Part shown: positions 46,901-58,192 of the stretch, one piece after another
Numbering within the stretch: position 1 is the first letter of the stretch
Layout: every line of letters begins with the position of its first letter
Assembly (NCBI GenBank): GCA_000729835.1
Contig: JFHB01000003.1
Location: forward strand, 310,001-374,000
Source: Atkinsonella hypoxylon
Lineage: Eukaryota > Ascomycota > Sordariomycetes > Hypocreales > Clavicipitaceae
DNA length: 64,000 bases
Reading direction: 5' to 3'
Notes under the pieces: model-generated
Told to the model about the DNA's origin: nothing
Databases searched by the model: none
Seen by the model: only the letters and a program-made list of their open reading frames with translations
Made by a program: the position numbers and the translations under genes

Positions 46901-47982
46901 GAGATGCAATCGCCAACTCGGTCAGCGAGATCAAGATGTTAGATAATGAACTCCAAGACTACATTGACCGTGGAGGCCCGTCCAATCTGGCGTCCAACGA
47001 ACGTGCGATTGCCGCCCTGGAGAAGTCCATTGCCAACACTGACAAGGAGATTTCGGAGCTTACCGTGCGGACGAACAAGTTGAAGCAAGAGATTGATAGT
47101 GGTGACCGCAAAAAGAAGAACATCAGCGATAACCTCAACTACCGCAGACATCTGCGCCAGCTAGAAGTGCTGCGAAGAGACATTGCAGAGCTAGAAGACC
47201 GCAACGCTCACGAAGACTACGAACGGCTTCAAAGCGAAGCGCGGGTTCTGGAAAACCAATCGAACCGGCTCCTAGCCGAGCGCGGATCCGTCATGGGAGC
47301 CATGAAGACCAAGGACGAGGAGCTCGGCCGGCTCCTGCAAGAGTGGGAGCTGGACTACAAGGACGCCAAGAAGAAGTACCGCGAGTCTCACATCCGCGTC
47401 GAGACCACGAAAGCGGCCATCGAGGACCTGGCGCAGTGCGGCGCCGCGGTGGACCGGGCCGTGATGCAGTTTCACTCGATGAAGATGGCCGAGGTGAACC
47501 GCATCGCCGGCGAGCTCTGGCAGAGCACGTACCAAGGAACCGACATCGACACGATCCTCATCCGGTCCGACAACGAGTCCAACTCGGGCAAGCGCAGCTA
47601 CAACTACCGCCTCTGCATGGTCAAGCAGGACACGGAAATGGACATGCGCGGCCGCTGCTCGGCCGGCCAGAAAGTACTCGCCAGCATCATCATCCGCCTC
47701 GCCCTCGCCGAATCCTTCGGCGTCAACTGCGGCCTCATTGCGCTCGACGAGCCGACGACGAACCTCGACCGCGACAACATCAAGAGTCTGGCCGAGAGCC
47801 TGCACGCCATCATCAAGACGCGCCAGGCCCAGAGCAATTTCCAGCTCATTGTGATTACCCACGATGAGGACTTCCTGCGGTACATGCGGTGCAGCGACTT
47901 CTGCGATAGCTTCTTCAGAGTCAAGCGGGATGAGAGGCAGAATAGCGTGATTGTACGGGAGAGCATCACCAAGATTTTCTAA
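43963..47982 (+). CDS. RAD50: DNA repair ATPase RAD50 (MRE11-RAD50-NBS1 complex)
   Basis: SMC-like ATPase of the MRN complex that tethers and processes DNA double-strand breaks and maintains telomeres. Exons 43963-44169 and 44266-47982 give 1307 residues, the normal length. The 96-bp intron (GTATGT...GCTAG) sits early and its removal gives DPKLCGEKEVMAQVKL, the expected sequence. Visible parts: Walker A at 34-41 (GYNGSGKT), Q-loop CHQDES region, long coiled coil, zinc hook CLLC at 686-689, second coiled coil, ABC signature RCSAGQKVLAS near 1196, Walker B LIALDEPTTNLD near 1230, and H-loop VITHDED. The start MSRIDKLSISGVRSF is canonical. Codon use shifts to strong GC bias in the last 700 bases, which also opens long shadow frames on both strands. 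Confidence 0.97.
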
Positions 47983-48421
47983 AAGAGCGTCATCCACAAC
48001 GCAAATGTAACTCGTTTGGTGTCGGTCATGGCAGTTAGAATGTGAGTGTTTTGATCTCTGCGTTATCGCAACTCTACCGCGTGCGTCTCCATAAGACCCA
48101 ATGGACCCGGTCTTCCAAAGTATTCAGTGTTATAGTGAGGGCTTAGTCCGTTCAGCATTTGAGCTCGCATCTGAGCTCGTCATGTTGGTCCTGACTACCG
48201 TGGCCTTCCTTCCTCCTTCCTCGCAGCTTCGTCAGCTTTTACGAAAAAAGCTGTACTGTACGGTTCCATCACAATAGATACCACGCGCATGTCCCTCGTC
48301 AAGCGGTACCAGACCCATGCACCAGTCAAACCTTACCCCCATCGAAATCACGTGAAATAACAAAACCTGACGCTATTCAGAAAAAAAAAAAAAAAAAAGG
48401 TATCAAAATCAAGCAGCCCAA
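47983..48421. other. Convergent 3' region of RAD50 and PP4 subunit gene
   Basis: Shared trailer region, with an A run (48382-48398) immediately beyond the end of the minus-strand gene. No gene supported. Confidence 0.5.
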
Positions 48422-49866
48422 CTACCTAGATTCCGCCTCACCGCCCCCATTCACCTCGTCTCCCTCCGTATCCGCCTCATCCGCCTCCTTAACCCTCTTG
48501 ACCTGGCCCTCCAAGTCCTGCCGCGCCTCCCGCTTGGACCCCGTGCTTTCCGAGCCAGAGCTCGCATCCAGCTTGTCCCCGGCGTGCTCGAGTCTGCGCC
48601 GCCCAACCGCGGCCTCAAGATCGATGCCGGACACAGACACGCCCTCTTGGCCCACGCAGCTTGTCGTGACGCCCTGGGGCCCCGTGTCGCCCACGCCAAT
48701 CTCCTCTGGCCCGCGCGCATGAGGGACTTGCTCCTCCTCCTCCTCCTCCTCCGCTTGGTCCCCGTCCCTATGCGCGCCGTCTTCCAAAGCGGCCTCCTGC
48801 GCACGCGTCAGTTGATTCACGGGCACCACGCCAGCGCGCTGTTCCTGGCGGAGCAGCTCTCCCTGCGTAACGCCCCTGGTGTGCCCCGTGGACGGAATGC
48901 CATTCACACTAACAGAGACTGTCTCGATGCTGCCCACGCCGTTCGGCCCGTCAATCGTCTCCGTGCCCTCGCTGTGAATCTGCGCGCCGGCCGCGGACGT
49001 CGTCGGCGCCGTCTCCCCGTTGTTGTCCTCCGGACCAGCAGCTCTCGTGAGCCACGGGATCGGCGTCAGCAGCGCGCCGCCGAGGGCTTCGTCCGTGCCG
49101 AGCCCCGGACTCGAGCTGGTCGGGTTGCGCCACGTCACGCTCGCGGCCGGGTCTCGTTCCTCCCCGTTCAGCACCATGCTTGACATGTCGGGGATGGCCG
49201 GTGGCAGAGGGTACGTGCTCGTCCCGGACGTCACGCGCACGGCTCGGTCCACGGCGTGCAGGTACGGGGCCAGAGCTGCGTAGTGCGCTCGCGGATGGAG
49301 AATCAGTTCCGCGAGGCGCTGGATCGTGTGCGGCGGGGAGCTCTGGAACGTTTCGAGGTGCTTCTTGATGTCGTCCAGCATGTCGCCAAGCTGTTTCGGC
49401 AGTTCGCCTGGGGCGGGGTCGCGAGGTTTCTCCGGTTCCGGCTCTGCGGGCGCGTTCTCCTTGTTGGCTTCCTGGGAGGAGGAAGGGTGCTCGAGAGGCG
49501 ATGAGGGCAGCGGCGAGAGCAAACGGCTCTCTATGGACGGCGCTGACGGCGCTGACGGCGGTAGTTTGGGGGTAGGCAATTCATTATGCACCATCTTTGC
49601 AGCGCTTCCGTATCAGCAATTTTCATCGTCGGTTCGCGAGGGAAACTCGGCAACGCAGGGAGTGGTTGGTGAAGCGTCGTACCTTGTCTAATCGGGAAAT
49701 CAAATCGGCTCGCAATTTTCGCCAGGAGCCTCTGGGGGAAAAAAGCATAATATTAGTAAAATGTAAACCATGTCTCCTTAAGCATTGGGTGAACAATAAC
49801 GTACTCTTCTACTGCTTCGCCAGCCGCAATCCTCTCCAGTGTCTCGTTGTCATTGTCCACCTCCAT
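48422..49866 (-). CDS. PSY4: Protein phosphatase 4 regulatory subunit 2 (PPP4R2/Psy4)
   Basis: Regulatory subunit of PP4, which in yeast and animals dephosphorylates gamma-H2AX and checkpoint targets after DNA damage. Exons 49866-49805, 49731-49683 and 49594-48422 give 427 residues. The small second exon (49 nt) encodes EGSWRKLRADLISRLDK, and the third begins MVHNELPTP, together reproducing the family block that ends in the W..LR..L..RL..I..NE.P pattern. Another family block, QRLAELILHPRAHYAALAPYLHAVDRAV in shortened form, includes the LTLPPA-like TYPLPPA motif. The remainder is acidic and disordered, with an EEEEEEE run and a basic KREAR..VKRVKE patch that may be a nuclear signal. It lies tail to tail with RAD50. 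Confidence 0.88.
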
Positions 49867-50217
49867 TGCGAAGCGGTTTGCGCAAAGAGAGCTGGGATTC
49901 TGGGAAGATGGTGAAGCTGTGGGCCAGGCGCGTGCGACTTTTGACGTGATCTGGGACCAGCCCCATCAACCGTCGGCAAGTGGGGTGGGATTTAAAGTGG
50001 GGGCGCAGGGTTTGTTTCTCGGGATGTGGAAAACCTGATATTTCGTGCCGCATCCAGAAACCAGCTTAAATCACACTTTTTGGTAGGCATGTTGTGACAT
50101 ATTGTGACTATAATTGCCAGCCACAGTGTGCTTATGATTATGATTCATCATTAAGCTTGTGTAGCTAGCTGTATTGACTTTGTCGCACGCTGAAACGACA
50201 AGCACCTCTCCCTCTCC
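49867..50217. other. Intergenic between PP4 subunit and SPRY gene
   Basis: Promoter of the PP4 subunit gene and trailer of the SPRY gene. Nothing else recognised. Confidence 0.5.
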
Positions 50218-51356
50218 CTACATCGGCCGATACCTCCATTTCGCCGGATCAAAAATCACCTCAAATTCAACACTATCAAACACTCCAATGGCGCAACTCA
50301 CATCATGAAAGCCCTCCAAGCCCGTTACCGGTAAGTCTTGTTTAGCATCTGTCTCCTCATGCAAGTCCCAGCCCCCCGCTTGCACGCCGTCTCGAGTGAA
50401 AAAGACGGACGCATCTGGCCGAGGTGTACCATTGGGTTTGAGCGTCATGCCAATGCCCAGCGTCTCCCCTTTGTTGAACTCATGCGTAAAATCCTTTCCA
50501 CCCCAGCGGTCGTTGATATATTTGTGCCCATCGTCGCCGTGAACAGCCAGGCTGCCACGGTGCCAACCGGGAAGGCGAAAGGAGGGATAAGGCAGTGCCA
50601 TGAAACCCAGTGCGAGAGAATTGTTGCAGCTTCTGGGAAGAATCTTGACTTCATAGTATATGGTTTTAAGGGTACCATATCGGGCTGGGTCATGCTCATT
50701 CACGAGATACAGTGGCGGATAACCGATGATACACCTATCGGGTGACTTTGTCGCTGTTGATCCCTGCCAATGCCCAGGGCCCAACCATTCCAACTTGCCT
50801 TTGAAGCCAACGGGTTCTATCAGTCGTATGTTACTTGCCTGGAGAGCCATCTTTGCCGGAGCATCGATCACCATGGGCCGAATAAGAGGATAGTGAGCAC
50901 ACCACTCCTCTCCGGCTTGGGCCTCGGCCTCGGTGGCATTATTTGCTGGCGAAGCGTCATAACCGCTGAAAATGGCTGGCGGGGGCGGGAATAAGGAAGT
51001 ATCAGGAACGGCGGCTTCCCAGTCGTGACCTGCTTTATTTGGCGAAGGCCGTGTCTCTGATGGTGGCTTTGCCCAATCTAAATGCTGCGGAGGGGGCCCT
51101 TCCGGAGGTGCGCATTGCCTTTGGTGACTAGGAGGAAGTCCCGTGGGAGGCGCGTATTGTTGTTGATGGGACGGAGGTGGTCCTTGAGGAGGAGCGTACG
51201 ACTGCTGGCCCGGGGGCGGTTCGGACGGAGGGATATGCTCATTTGGCTGATGAGGCGCCGGATGGCGATTGGAAGCATAGGCATAAGTAGGCTGGTGATG
51301 ATAGGGAGGAGTCGAAGCCGTAGCTACAGAGATATGCGGATTATCCTCTTCCGCCA

Positions 51357-51393
<37 letters not shown>

Positions 51394-51474
51394 ATGCTGC
51401 CGTTGATGCTTCTGACCCTGGGCTGGCCTCGGTGACGGGTCGTTGTTCTTCTCATATGTACTCCCGAAGCACAT
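50218..51474 (-). CDS. SPRY-domain protein with polyglutamine and Pro-rich N-terminus
   Basis: Uninterrupted frame of 418 residues. The ATG at 51474 is chosen because upstream in-frame codons reach only a TTG. The N-terminus MCFGS carries a Cys at position 2 that could be lipidated. A Gln run of 12 encoded by CAG-type codons (51355-51392) follows, then a long His/Pro/Gln-rich region with imperfect APP.G.PPSHQ repeats (about residues 90-135). Residues about 225-415 form a SPRY domain: IYYEVKILPRSCNNSLALGF, GWHRGSLAVHGDDG and TLGIGMT.. motifs in order, as in fungal Ssh4/Ear1-like and RanBPM-like SPRY proteins. No transmembrane segment is seen, so it is not a typical Ssh4. The binding partner is unknown. 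Confidence 0.85.
51355..51392. repeat. CTG/CAG repeat encoding polyglutamine
   Basis: Uninterrupted CTG triplets on the plus strand correspond to CAG codons in the SPRY gene, giving a Gln tract near residue 30. Confidence 0.9.
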
Positions 51475-52363
51475 CGTTGTGAGCAAAGCTCTGGCGGCTG
51501 TTGACAGTTGATGTTGACAGTTGATGTTGATGTTGTGGTTGTGGTTGTGGTTGTGGTTGTAGTTGTGGTTGTGGTTGTAGTTGTGGTTACAGTTATCTCG
51601 GTATCAACTGTTCTCATCAGCATTCGCCACACACGAGGCAGGGCAATTGTCAGAGACGCAGTTGACGTGGGACAAAGTCCAAGGATGCAGTTGTGGTGCA
51701 GGGTGGTGCCGTTTACGTCACTTTTGGAGGGACGAAGAAGTGCTGAAATGACATGCATACGGAATACTCCGTACATACTATGTTCCGTATTAATTATATT
51801 CTTAACTAGTTACTGCATGTGCTCTTTTCAAAAAGAAGTTTGTGTGGCTGTGTGCGCCTGTCCCCTCAGGCATGCTCTTCAGGCATTCCATGTACACACA
51901 AGAATTGCTTGTGGCGTTCTCCACTTCTGGCGCCACTACATGAACCACTCACTCATGGACAATCATGCTCTAGTCTGTGGCGGAGCAGTCACCAATCATC
52001 ACTTCACACTTCACACGGCTGATGAGGCGGGGAAACACGACTCTGCGTTCTCAGATTGGCGAGACGGATGGCCCCTTCAAGAAAAGGGTTCCGGCTTTCC
52101 TTAGTTCAGCACATGCAAATCACTTTGCAAGTCTCCATCCTTATTCCCATATATATTTGTCATGATGGACGCGGAGTCCGCTCAAAAACACCCACAAGAC
52201 TTGCAATGCAGTATGCTCTCGTATTTACCATGTGTCAATCTGTCTCCTGCTCCGATTATAGACTCAATGTGCGCATTACCTTTGTCTCCCTCAATCCACC
52301 ATTCCAACCATCGTCCATTCATAGCAATACTGTTTTAACCCAGCCAGTAATCGTATCTGCTGC
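51475..52363. other. Leader of SPRY gene and 3' region of antiporter gene
   Basis: A TTGTGG/TTGTAG hexamer array (about 51530-51590) lies just upstream of the SPRY start. TACTCCGTACATA and TTCCGTATTAAT occur at 51764-51795. No gene supported. Confidence 0.55.
51530..51590. repeat. TTGTGG hexamer repeat
   Basis: About ten imperfect TTGTGG/TTGTAG units, 60-115 bp upstream of the SPRY-gene ATG on the minus strand, thus probably in its 5' leader. Confidence 0.85.
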
Positions 52364-54989
52364 TTAGTGTCCCCAGTGGTTGGCATCCTGGTCACCAGGG
52401 AAGAAGAAGGCAACCACGGCAATGATGATGTACACGGCACATAAAAGTGCGCCTTCCAAATAGTTACTGCGCCCGTCCAAGACCAAGAAATTGACGATGA
52501 ATGCCGATACGAACAGGCAGACTGTCTCGAACAGGGTGAAATACAAAGTCATTTGCTTGTCCATGATCCATCCCAAAACGACTACCAGCGGTGTTACGAA
52601 TATCGCAATTTGTATTGAGCTTCCCACAGCAACGCCAATGGCAAGGTCCATCTTGTTCTTCATCGCTACCGTCACAGCTGTCACATGTTCTGCCGCATTT
52701 CCAACAATTGGGAGAATGATGAGACCAATGAATATCTCGCCGAGGCCTGAGCTTTCCGTAACTTCTTTGATCGAGTCAACAAGAAACTCGGCACACACTG
52801 CAACCAATCCGGTAGTTGCAAGAAGCAGGATGATGGCAGCTGTTCGCGTCAAATGCTCTTCCTCTCCGCCATTTGGATTTTCACTGGCAGTGGCAGCGGT
52901 ATTGAGAGACATGAGCGGGACATGAGCAGGGTACAATGCACCTGCCGGGCGAATGTGCTGTTGATGACCGAGTCTGTCAGGGAGAGAATTGGTGCGGCGT
53001 ATGCCATACCGTACTCGGGGCACGGGTCCTGTGGGCGTGGCGGGAACTGCAAGAGGCGCATTTGGCTTTTGCATGAAGACTGCAGGAGCAAGCGTTTTAA
53101 CAGCGGAGATTGACCTGAAGGTTGCCGCCAATGGCCGTTTAGGTGCACCAGGGGTAGCAAGTCCGTCGCTACTCCCGCTAACAGCAGCGGCTGTCGAGGA
53201 ATTAACCTTGGTGGAGGGAATGGCAAAGTCGACCCGACGAGTAGTGGAGGTGTCACCAGTCTGGTTCCCGTCTCCGTTGCCGGCTGCTTGCTCTTGATTG
53301 CCTTTCTCTTGGGCTTGGCGGCTCTTCTTATGCTTCCTGCGCGAATGTCGATGCTTTCGGTGTTTCTTAGACCGACTGTGGTGTTCTTCATCGGTTGTAT
53401 CGCCGTCATCATTCGAAAGCATACGAGGAAAGTATTGCTTGCGCGATGAAGATGGTGTCTGGGGACTGGCTTCCTCGTTGGGGCTGGAATTCCCAGTTTC
53501 TGATACAGCAGAACCGTTCCGCAAAGCTTTGGCGTCATTCGTGTCCATAGAGGTGAAGGACGACTTTCGTCTTCGGCCTCCACGAAGGACCTTCTTCATT
53601 TTACGGCTAATAGTATCACGAGACTGATTGGAGGAATCAGAGTCCGAACTAGACGAAGAATCCGAATCGGAGCTGCTGGAAGTATCCAACCATGCTGCCG
53701 CTGGGCCTGGTGTCGATTCTGCATCCACTATGTGCTGCGGTGTAGATTCGTACATGTAGGCGTGGGACTTGAGCTGGAACATGAGGTATATGATGTACAC
53801 CAGCAAGAGAACCTACCAAACGGTAAAGTCAGTATTCGAGGCTTGTGATTTCAAGTTATTGAACGCAGGTTACTTACGACGCTAGTTCCACGGCTTATTT
53901 TGAGAGATTGTTCATCAGCTCGGGCCGAATCTTTGAAGGACGCATGAAAGGCAGTCTTTACAACCCAGTTAGTACAGACGCAAAGAAAAATTCATTGGAT
54001 TAGACGCTTCACTGACAGGCAAGACTAAGCTGATGACGCTCAAACTCAGAAGACAAGCGCTCATTTGAGTCACGGTGCTGTTATAGATCTGTAGCAGGAC
54101 ACGAACAGTTAGATGCTGCACGATTTTATGGGGAGTATTTGACAAGACGGACTTGCTCTCGATATCGCAGCCCACCTAGGAAAAATCCCATGCCAAGAAT
54201 GAGAAGCAGGTTGGCCAAGATGGAGCCGAGAAGAGATGCTTGTACAATTCGGATTTGGTTCTTGACAAGAGCGATGATGAAAATGATGAGTTCTACAGCA
54301 TTGCCGAATGTCACATTGAGCAAGGCGCCGAGAGAATCACCCATCTTGGAGGCGACGGATTCGGTAGCATGGCTGAGCAATCCTGCAAGAGGTATTACAG
54401 CAATGCAGTTCATGGCAAAGACGATGCCGCCGTGAACACCGTGCACGTTGGCGACGATGATGCCGATTGGGACAAAGACCAGCAGGACATTTATCCAGCT
54501 ATGGGTAGCAACGAGCCAAAAACTTCTACGAAGCTCCTCCACGAAAGTCCGCTTCTGCTTCTGAGCCTGGTCATCAGAGCCATCAGAGCCATGAGTGTTG
54601 CCATGACTGCCTTGGTTGGCGAGGCTTGTGTTATTTGCAGAATCCTGGTCGAGATGACCCTCCTTGGTCTCTAAGACAGACCCCTGCCCCTCAATCTGCG
54701 TAGATGTGATAGGCAGTGAGGTGGTGTAACCGAGATCAGGCTTGGCATTCTTGGCCTTTTCGTCGTCAAAGATGATGCCATTTCGAGCTTCACGCAACGT
54801 GCTGCCATTGTTGTGTGGGGATGAGAAGGAAGCAGTTGGAGACTCTGTGGTGTGGGCGGTCGACGACGAGTCACCTAGAAGAAGCACAGGCTGTTGTAAT
54901 GGCAAGCAGTCAGTCACTCCATGGGTTTGAGGTATTGCACCAGGGTATTTGTTGGCTATATCAGGAGGGTCAGAAGAGGTTTGTTTCAT
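52364..54989 (-). CDS. Vacuolar Ca2+/H+ antiporter (CAX/VCX1 family)
   Basis: Exchanges cytosolic Ca2+ for vacuolar H+, controlling calcium storage and tolerance. Exons 54989-54153, 54088-54017, 53955-53878 and 53812-52364 give 811 residues, longer than yeast VCX1 because of an N-terminal extension of about 140 residues and a long central loop. Introns are 64, 61 and 65 bp and phase 0. Both cation-binding repeats are present: GNAVELIIFIIAL (c-1) and GNAAEHVTAVTVA (c-2). Joined exons give REQIYNSTVTQMSA and VLPTAFHASF, diagnostic of the family. The central loop is Ser/Asp-rich (SSSSDSDSSSSSDSDSS) and contains a dense His/Lys/Arg run (KKHRKHRHSRRKHKKSR), before the second half of membrane helices ending in DANHWGH. 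About eleven membrane segments are visible. Confidence 0.93.
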
Positions 54990-57900
54990 CGAAGAGGTGT
55001 TATCAGCACGGGGACCGCGCCCGAGAAGCGTTGGATTGTGTGGAAAGTAACGGAAACGAAGCAGATGACGTAAACAGGGGGACCCAAGCGAAGTGGTCTG
55101 TGAAGTAGACCTGTTTTAGCAACTGGGAGTTTACGAAGACGGGACGTTGCTGAAGATTGATAAAACAGCCAACAAGTGGTGTAGAGACGAAGACGAGATC
55201 AAAGAGCAGATTGCCAGAAGGGGCACGGGGCACGGGACACGGGACACGGGACAAGTGTCATTTATGGGCAATTCGAGTTGGGAGCCACGAGCATGAAATT
55301 GACGAAATGTCGAACCCAGCAAGGAAGGAATAGGCGCCATAATGGTAATTAGAGTTGTAACTTAGGGAAGGGGCATCTGGGACACAGCCAATAGGAACCC
55401 TAGACAGATTAGGGTAAGCTCGGTCATGCACCACTCAGTAGATAAACTTGGAATCTGGTGGCCATGCGCCAAGAGAGCGTTAATGTCTGAATTGTGGATC
55501 GACAACGGCGACGACGATCCCTTTGCGCAGCTGGGTCACGAAAAGGCTAGTTGACCAATCATAACGAGGGGCAATAAAAGGTACTTATTGTTTATCGTGA
55601 ATCCTCAGAATATCAGAAGTACCAGCAATCTCTGCTAGTACAAAGAGATACAAAGAGATACAATATATATATATATATATATATATATTGCAGCCCTAAT
55701 GCGTTAACTGCTTACGCTGCAGGTTGCCTACATTATAAGCCTTGCTGAGAGGCACCTTTTAGCTTTATATACGAATTTGCCTAGCTTTAAGGCCTTTACA
55801 AGTAAAGCAGTTAATATAGATAATTAGCTCTAGCGCTATGCTGTTCGTGAAAATGTTACTTTTATTATCGTTAGAGGGCATTGCGAAAAGCGTTGTAAAA
55901 GGAATGCCACTAAACCCGTTTAGAGCTAAGCTAGCTGCTTAAATTTAAAGGTACCCGCGAGGTATCGAAGGCTGGGTGGGTCCCGTGACCTGGCTGCTGC
56001 CTTAACATACGCAAAGGGATATGATGATGTAGTTACGGAATACAGCGTCGATGGGAGGGGCGGTTCTGAGATGCACGGTGTCATCGTGCAGCGTGTGCTT
56101 AGAGCGAGTGATGAATTGACGGGAGTAAGAAACAATAATCCAATGTCACAATGTCGACGTGCCATGGGTTGGGTGAGAGGTGAATCCTCGTCCGCCCACC
56201 AACTGGTTGGTACTTGCATCAAATCAAGTAATGTAAAGCATGACCAATCCTGCATGGTACATACAGGTCGAGAATGACGGCAATGCCAAGCTTGTACAGG
56301 TGCAATCTTGTGTCATGGAACTTTGGAACTTGGTGTCTGGTCGAACAATCAGTTTTCTGCCGTGACACAAGACACAATCGCATGGCAAAGCAAAGCACGG
56401 GACGGCGCCACAAAAAGGACCACCAGACAGACGTTTTGTTTTCCCTTGTTTTTCCTTGCCCCAGCACGCGTTGTGGCGACTCACTCACTCACTAAGTGCC
56501 GTAGCCAGGGAACCCGTCACACAGCAAACTGCGACGCAACTCGACTGCTGCGGCTGACTTGACCTTGACTTTACAGTGGCGACTGCTCTGTACATTGTTG
56601 CTCAAGTACAGGGATTCCTACGTTACTAGCAGGTATCCGAGATAAAGCGATACTTCTAGCCTATTATAATTGTACCGTCAATTGGTGCAAAAGTACCAGA
56701 CCTGAGGTAAGAGATTCTAAACTGAAGAAACCATCCCTGCAGTCCTCACCATTGGAAGCCATCTCAGCCCCGGGGAGATTTCACTCAAGTTATTAGATGA
56801 GATGTGCTCCGTAGACTCTCATATTGTCTATTTCCTTGCTTTCCGAGCCCCTCGAATCCATTCTACGCTATCCATGCGTTTTAGCCCACTACAAGCAACG
56901 ATGGATCGGCCATGATAATCCCACTGCTTTACGTATCAGAGTTGCAGATTCAGTCAAACACCCTTAAGCAGCTAAGTTGTGAGACTTGCGATATGCCTCT
57001 ATAACACGGATGCTTTCTGCCACTTCAAACTTCACCATCGTACAACCATGATCGAATCTCCTTGTCCACGAATGCCTCCCTTGTCTGGGCCATTACCCTT
57101 ACCCTAGACAAGTGAATAGCTGTATCTCTACTTGGACGAGACAGAAACGTAGCTCGGTGAAAGACAACGACTGCCTCTGTTCACATACCAATGCAGTCTG
57201 CGGAGGGCTAGATCCAGTTCACTCGCGGCACATGGTTAGAATTGAAGAATGCATGATAATCGTAGTCATGTCAATTCAAGATGAATCGTAGAAGTGAACC
57301 CCATTTCACCGCATCTTTATTTAATCTGTCTCAAACATGCCACCACCACCCCTCCCCCTTTTCCCCTATAACCCCCAAGCCATGTCAACTATGTAAGACA
57401 AGCGGGGGAGAAGAAGAATTTCAGAACACGCCTTGACTGCTCGCTTCAATAATGCCGTCTAATACACGTTCCAAACAAGCGGGACACTGCAGAGATGTCA
57501 TCCCGAGGGTGCTATTATCAGAAGCCTTGTTCTGAACGAACCGGCTCTTCTTCGAGCCTACAGGTCGTATATGCGCCCAACAGGGCACACTTGCATTCAA
57601 TGGGGATCGATAGTAGTCAATCGCGAGCCTCGTTCCAAGATGAAAATCAAAAACAGGCCATTAATGTCGCCGTATCATTCTAGTCGAGTTACAGAGGGTT
57701 ATGAGGGACGCACAACGAGGAAAGTGGAAACTGAAAGAAAAAAAATCGCAACCAAATCGGAAAGGGGCAGAGAACACGAAGACCGAATATGGCCAAATGT
57801 GTTGGGAAATATAACCATAACACGTCTAACCTCCTGCCGGCGCTATGAGATGTCTTGTGCAGAAACCAAACGGCCGCGATGTACTGAGAGCTTTCTTTCG

Positions 57901-58192
57901 GAGCTTGATACTGAAGATTTAAGAAAAAAAAATAAAAAATTCCTGTCGCCGACTGGATTCAGGCATGACATGCCTGGGGACGACAACTGGGTGTCAAGGT
58001 GCGCGCAGTAAAACACGTCTCACACAGCCTCCGTGAAGTATTGTACCGCATAATGCCAGACGGAAATCAAAGTTTTGTATAAGAGGGCACAAACGTCAAT
58101 CATGGACGACTTATCATCGTTCTGGTTTTCGGACCAAGAACAGGGGCCCCGGATCCGAAGCGTCACTCGACATGGACTTTTAGACATGACTT
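54990..58192. other. Intergenic between antiporter and kinase genes
   Basis: About 3.2 kb. It has a GGACACG-type repeat (about 55220-55252), ATACAAAGAG repeats followed by an (AT)n tract (55640-55690), an AT-rich block to about 55935, and from about 57300 the probable 3' trailer of the kinase gene. No gene is supported; the 57571-58011 plus-strand frame has no domain. Confidence 0.5.
55570..55935. mobile_element. AT-rich block, possible decayed transposon relic
   Basis: This stretch is markedly richer in A/T and in TA dinucleotides than its neighbours, with many TAGC/GCTTTA/TATATA words and stops in every frame. That composition resembles sequence degraded by repeat-induced point mutation in ascomycetes. 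No terminal repeat or coding remnant can be recognised, so the call rests on composition only. Confidence 0.3.

Noticed and set aside
47272..47997. Minus-strand 241-codon frame opposite the RAD50 C-terminus
   Set aside because: Shadow of the strongly GC-biased ATPase-coding end.
57571..58011. 146-codon plus-strand frame downstream of the kinase
   Set aside because: Lies in the likely 3' trailer of the kinase gene, Lys/Arg-rich low complexity, no domain.
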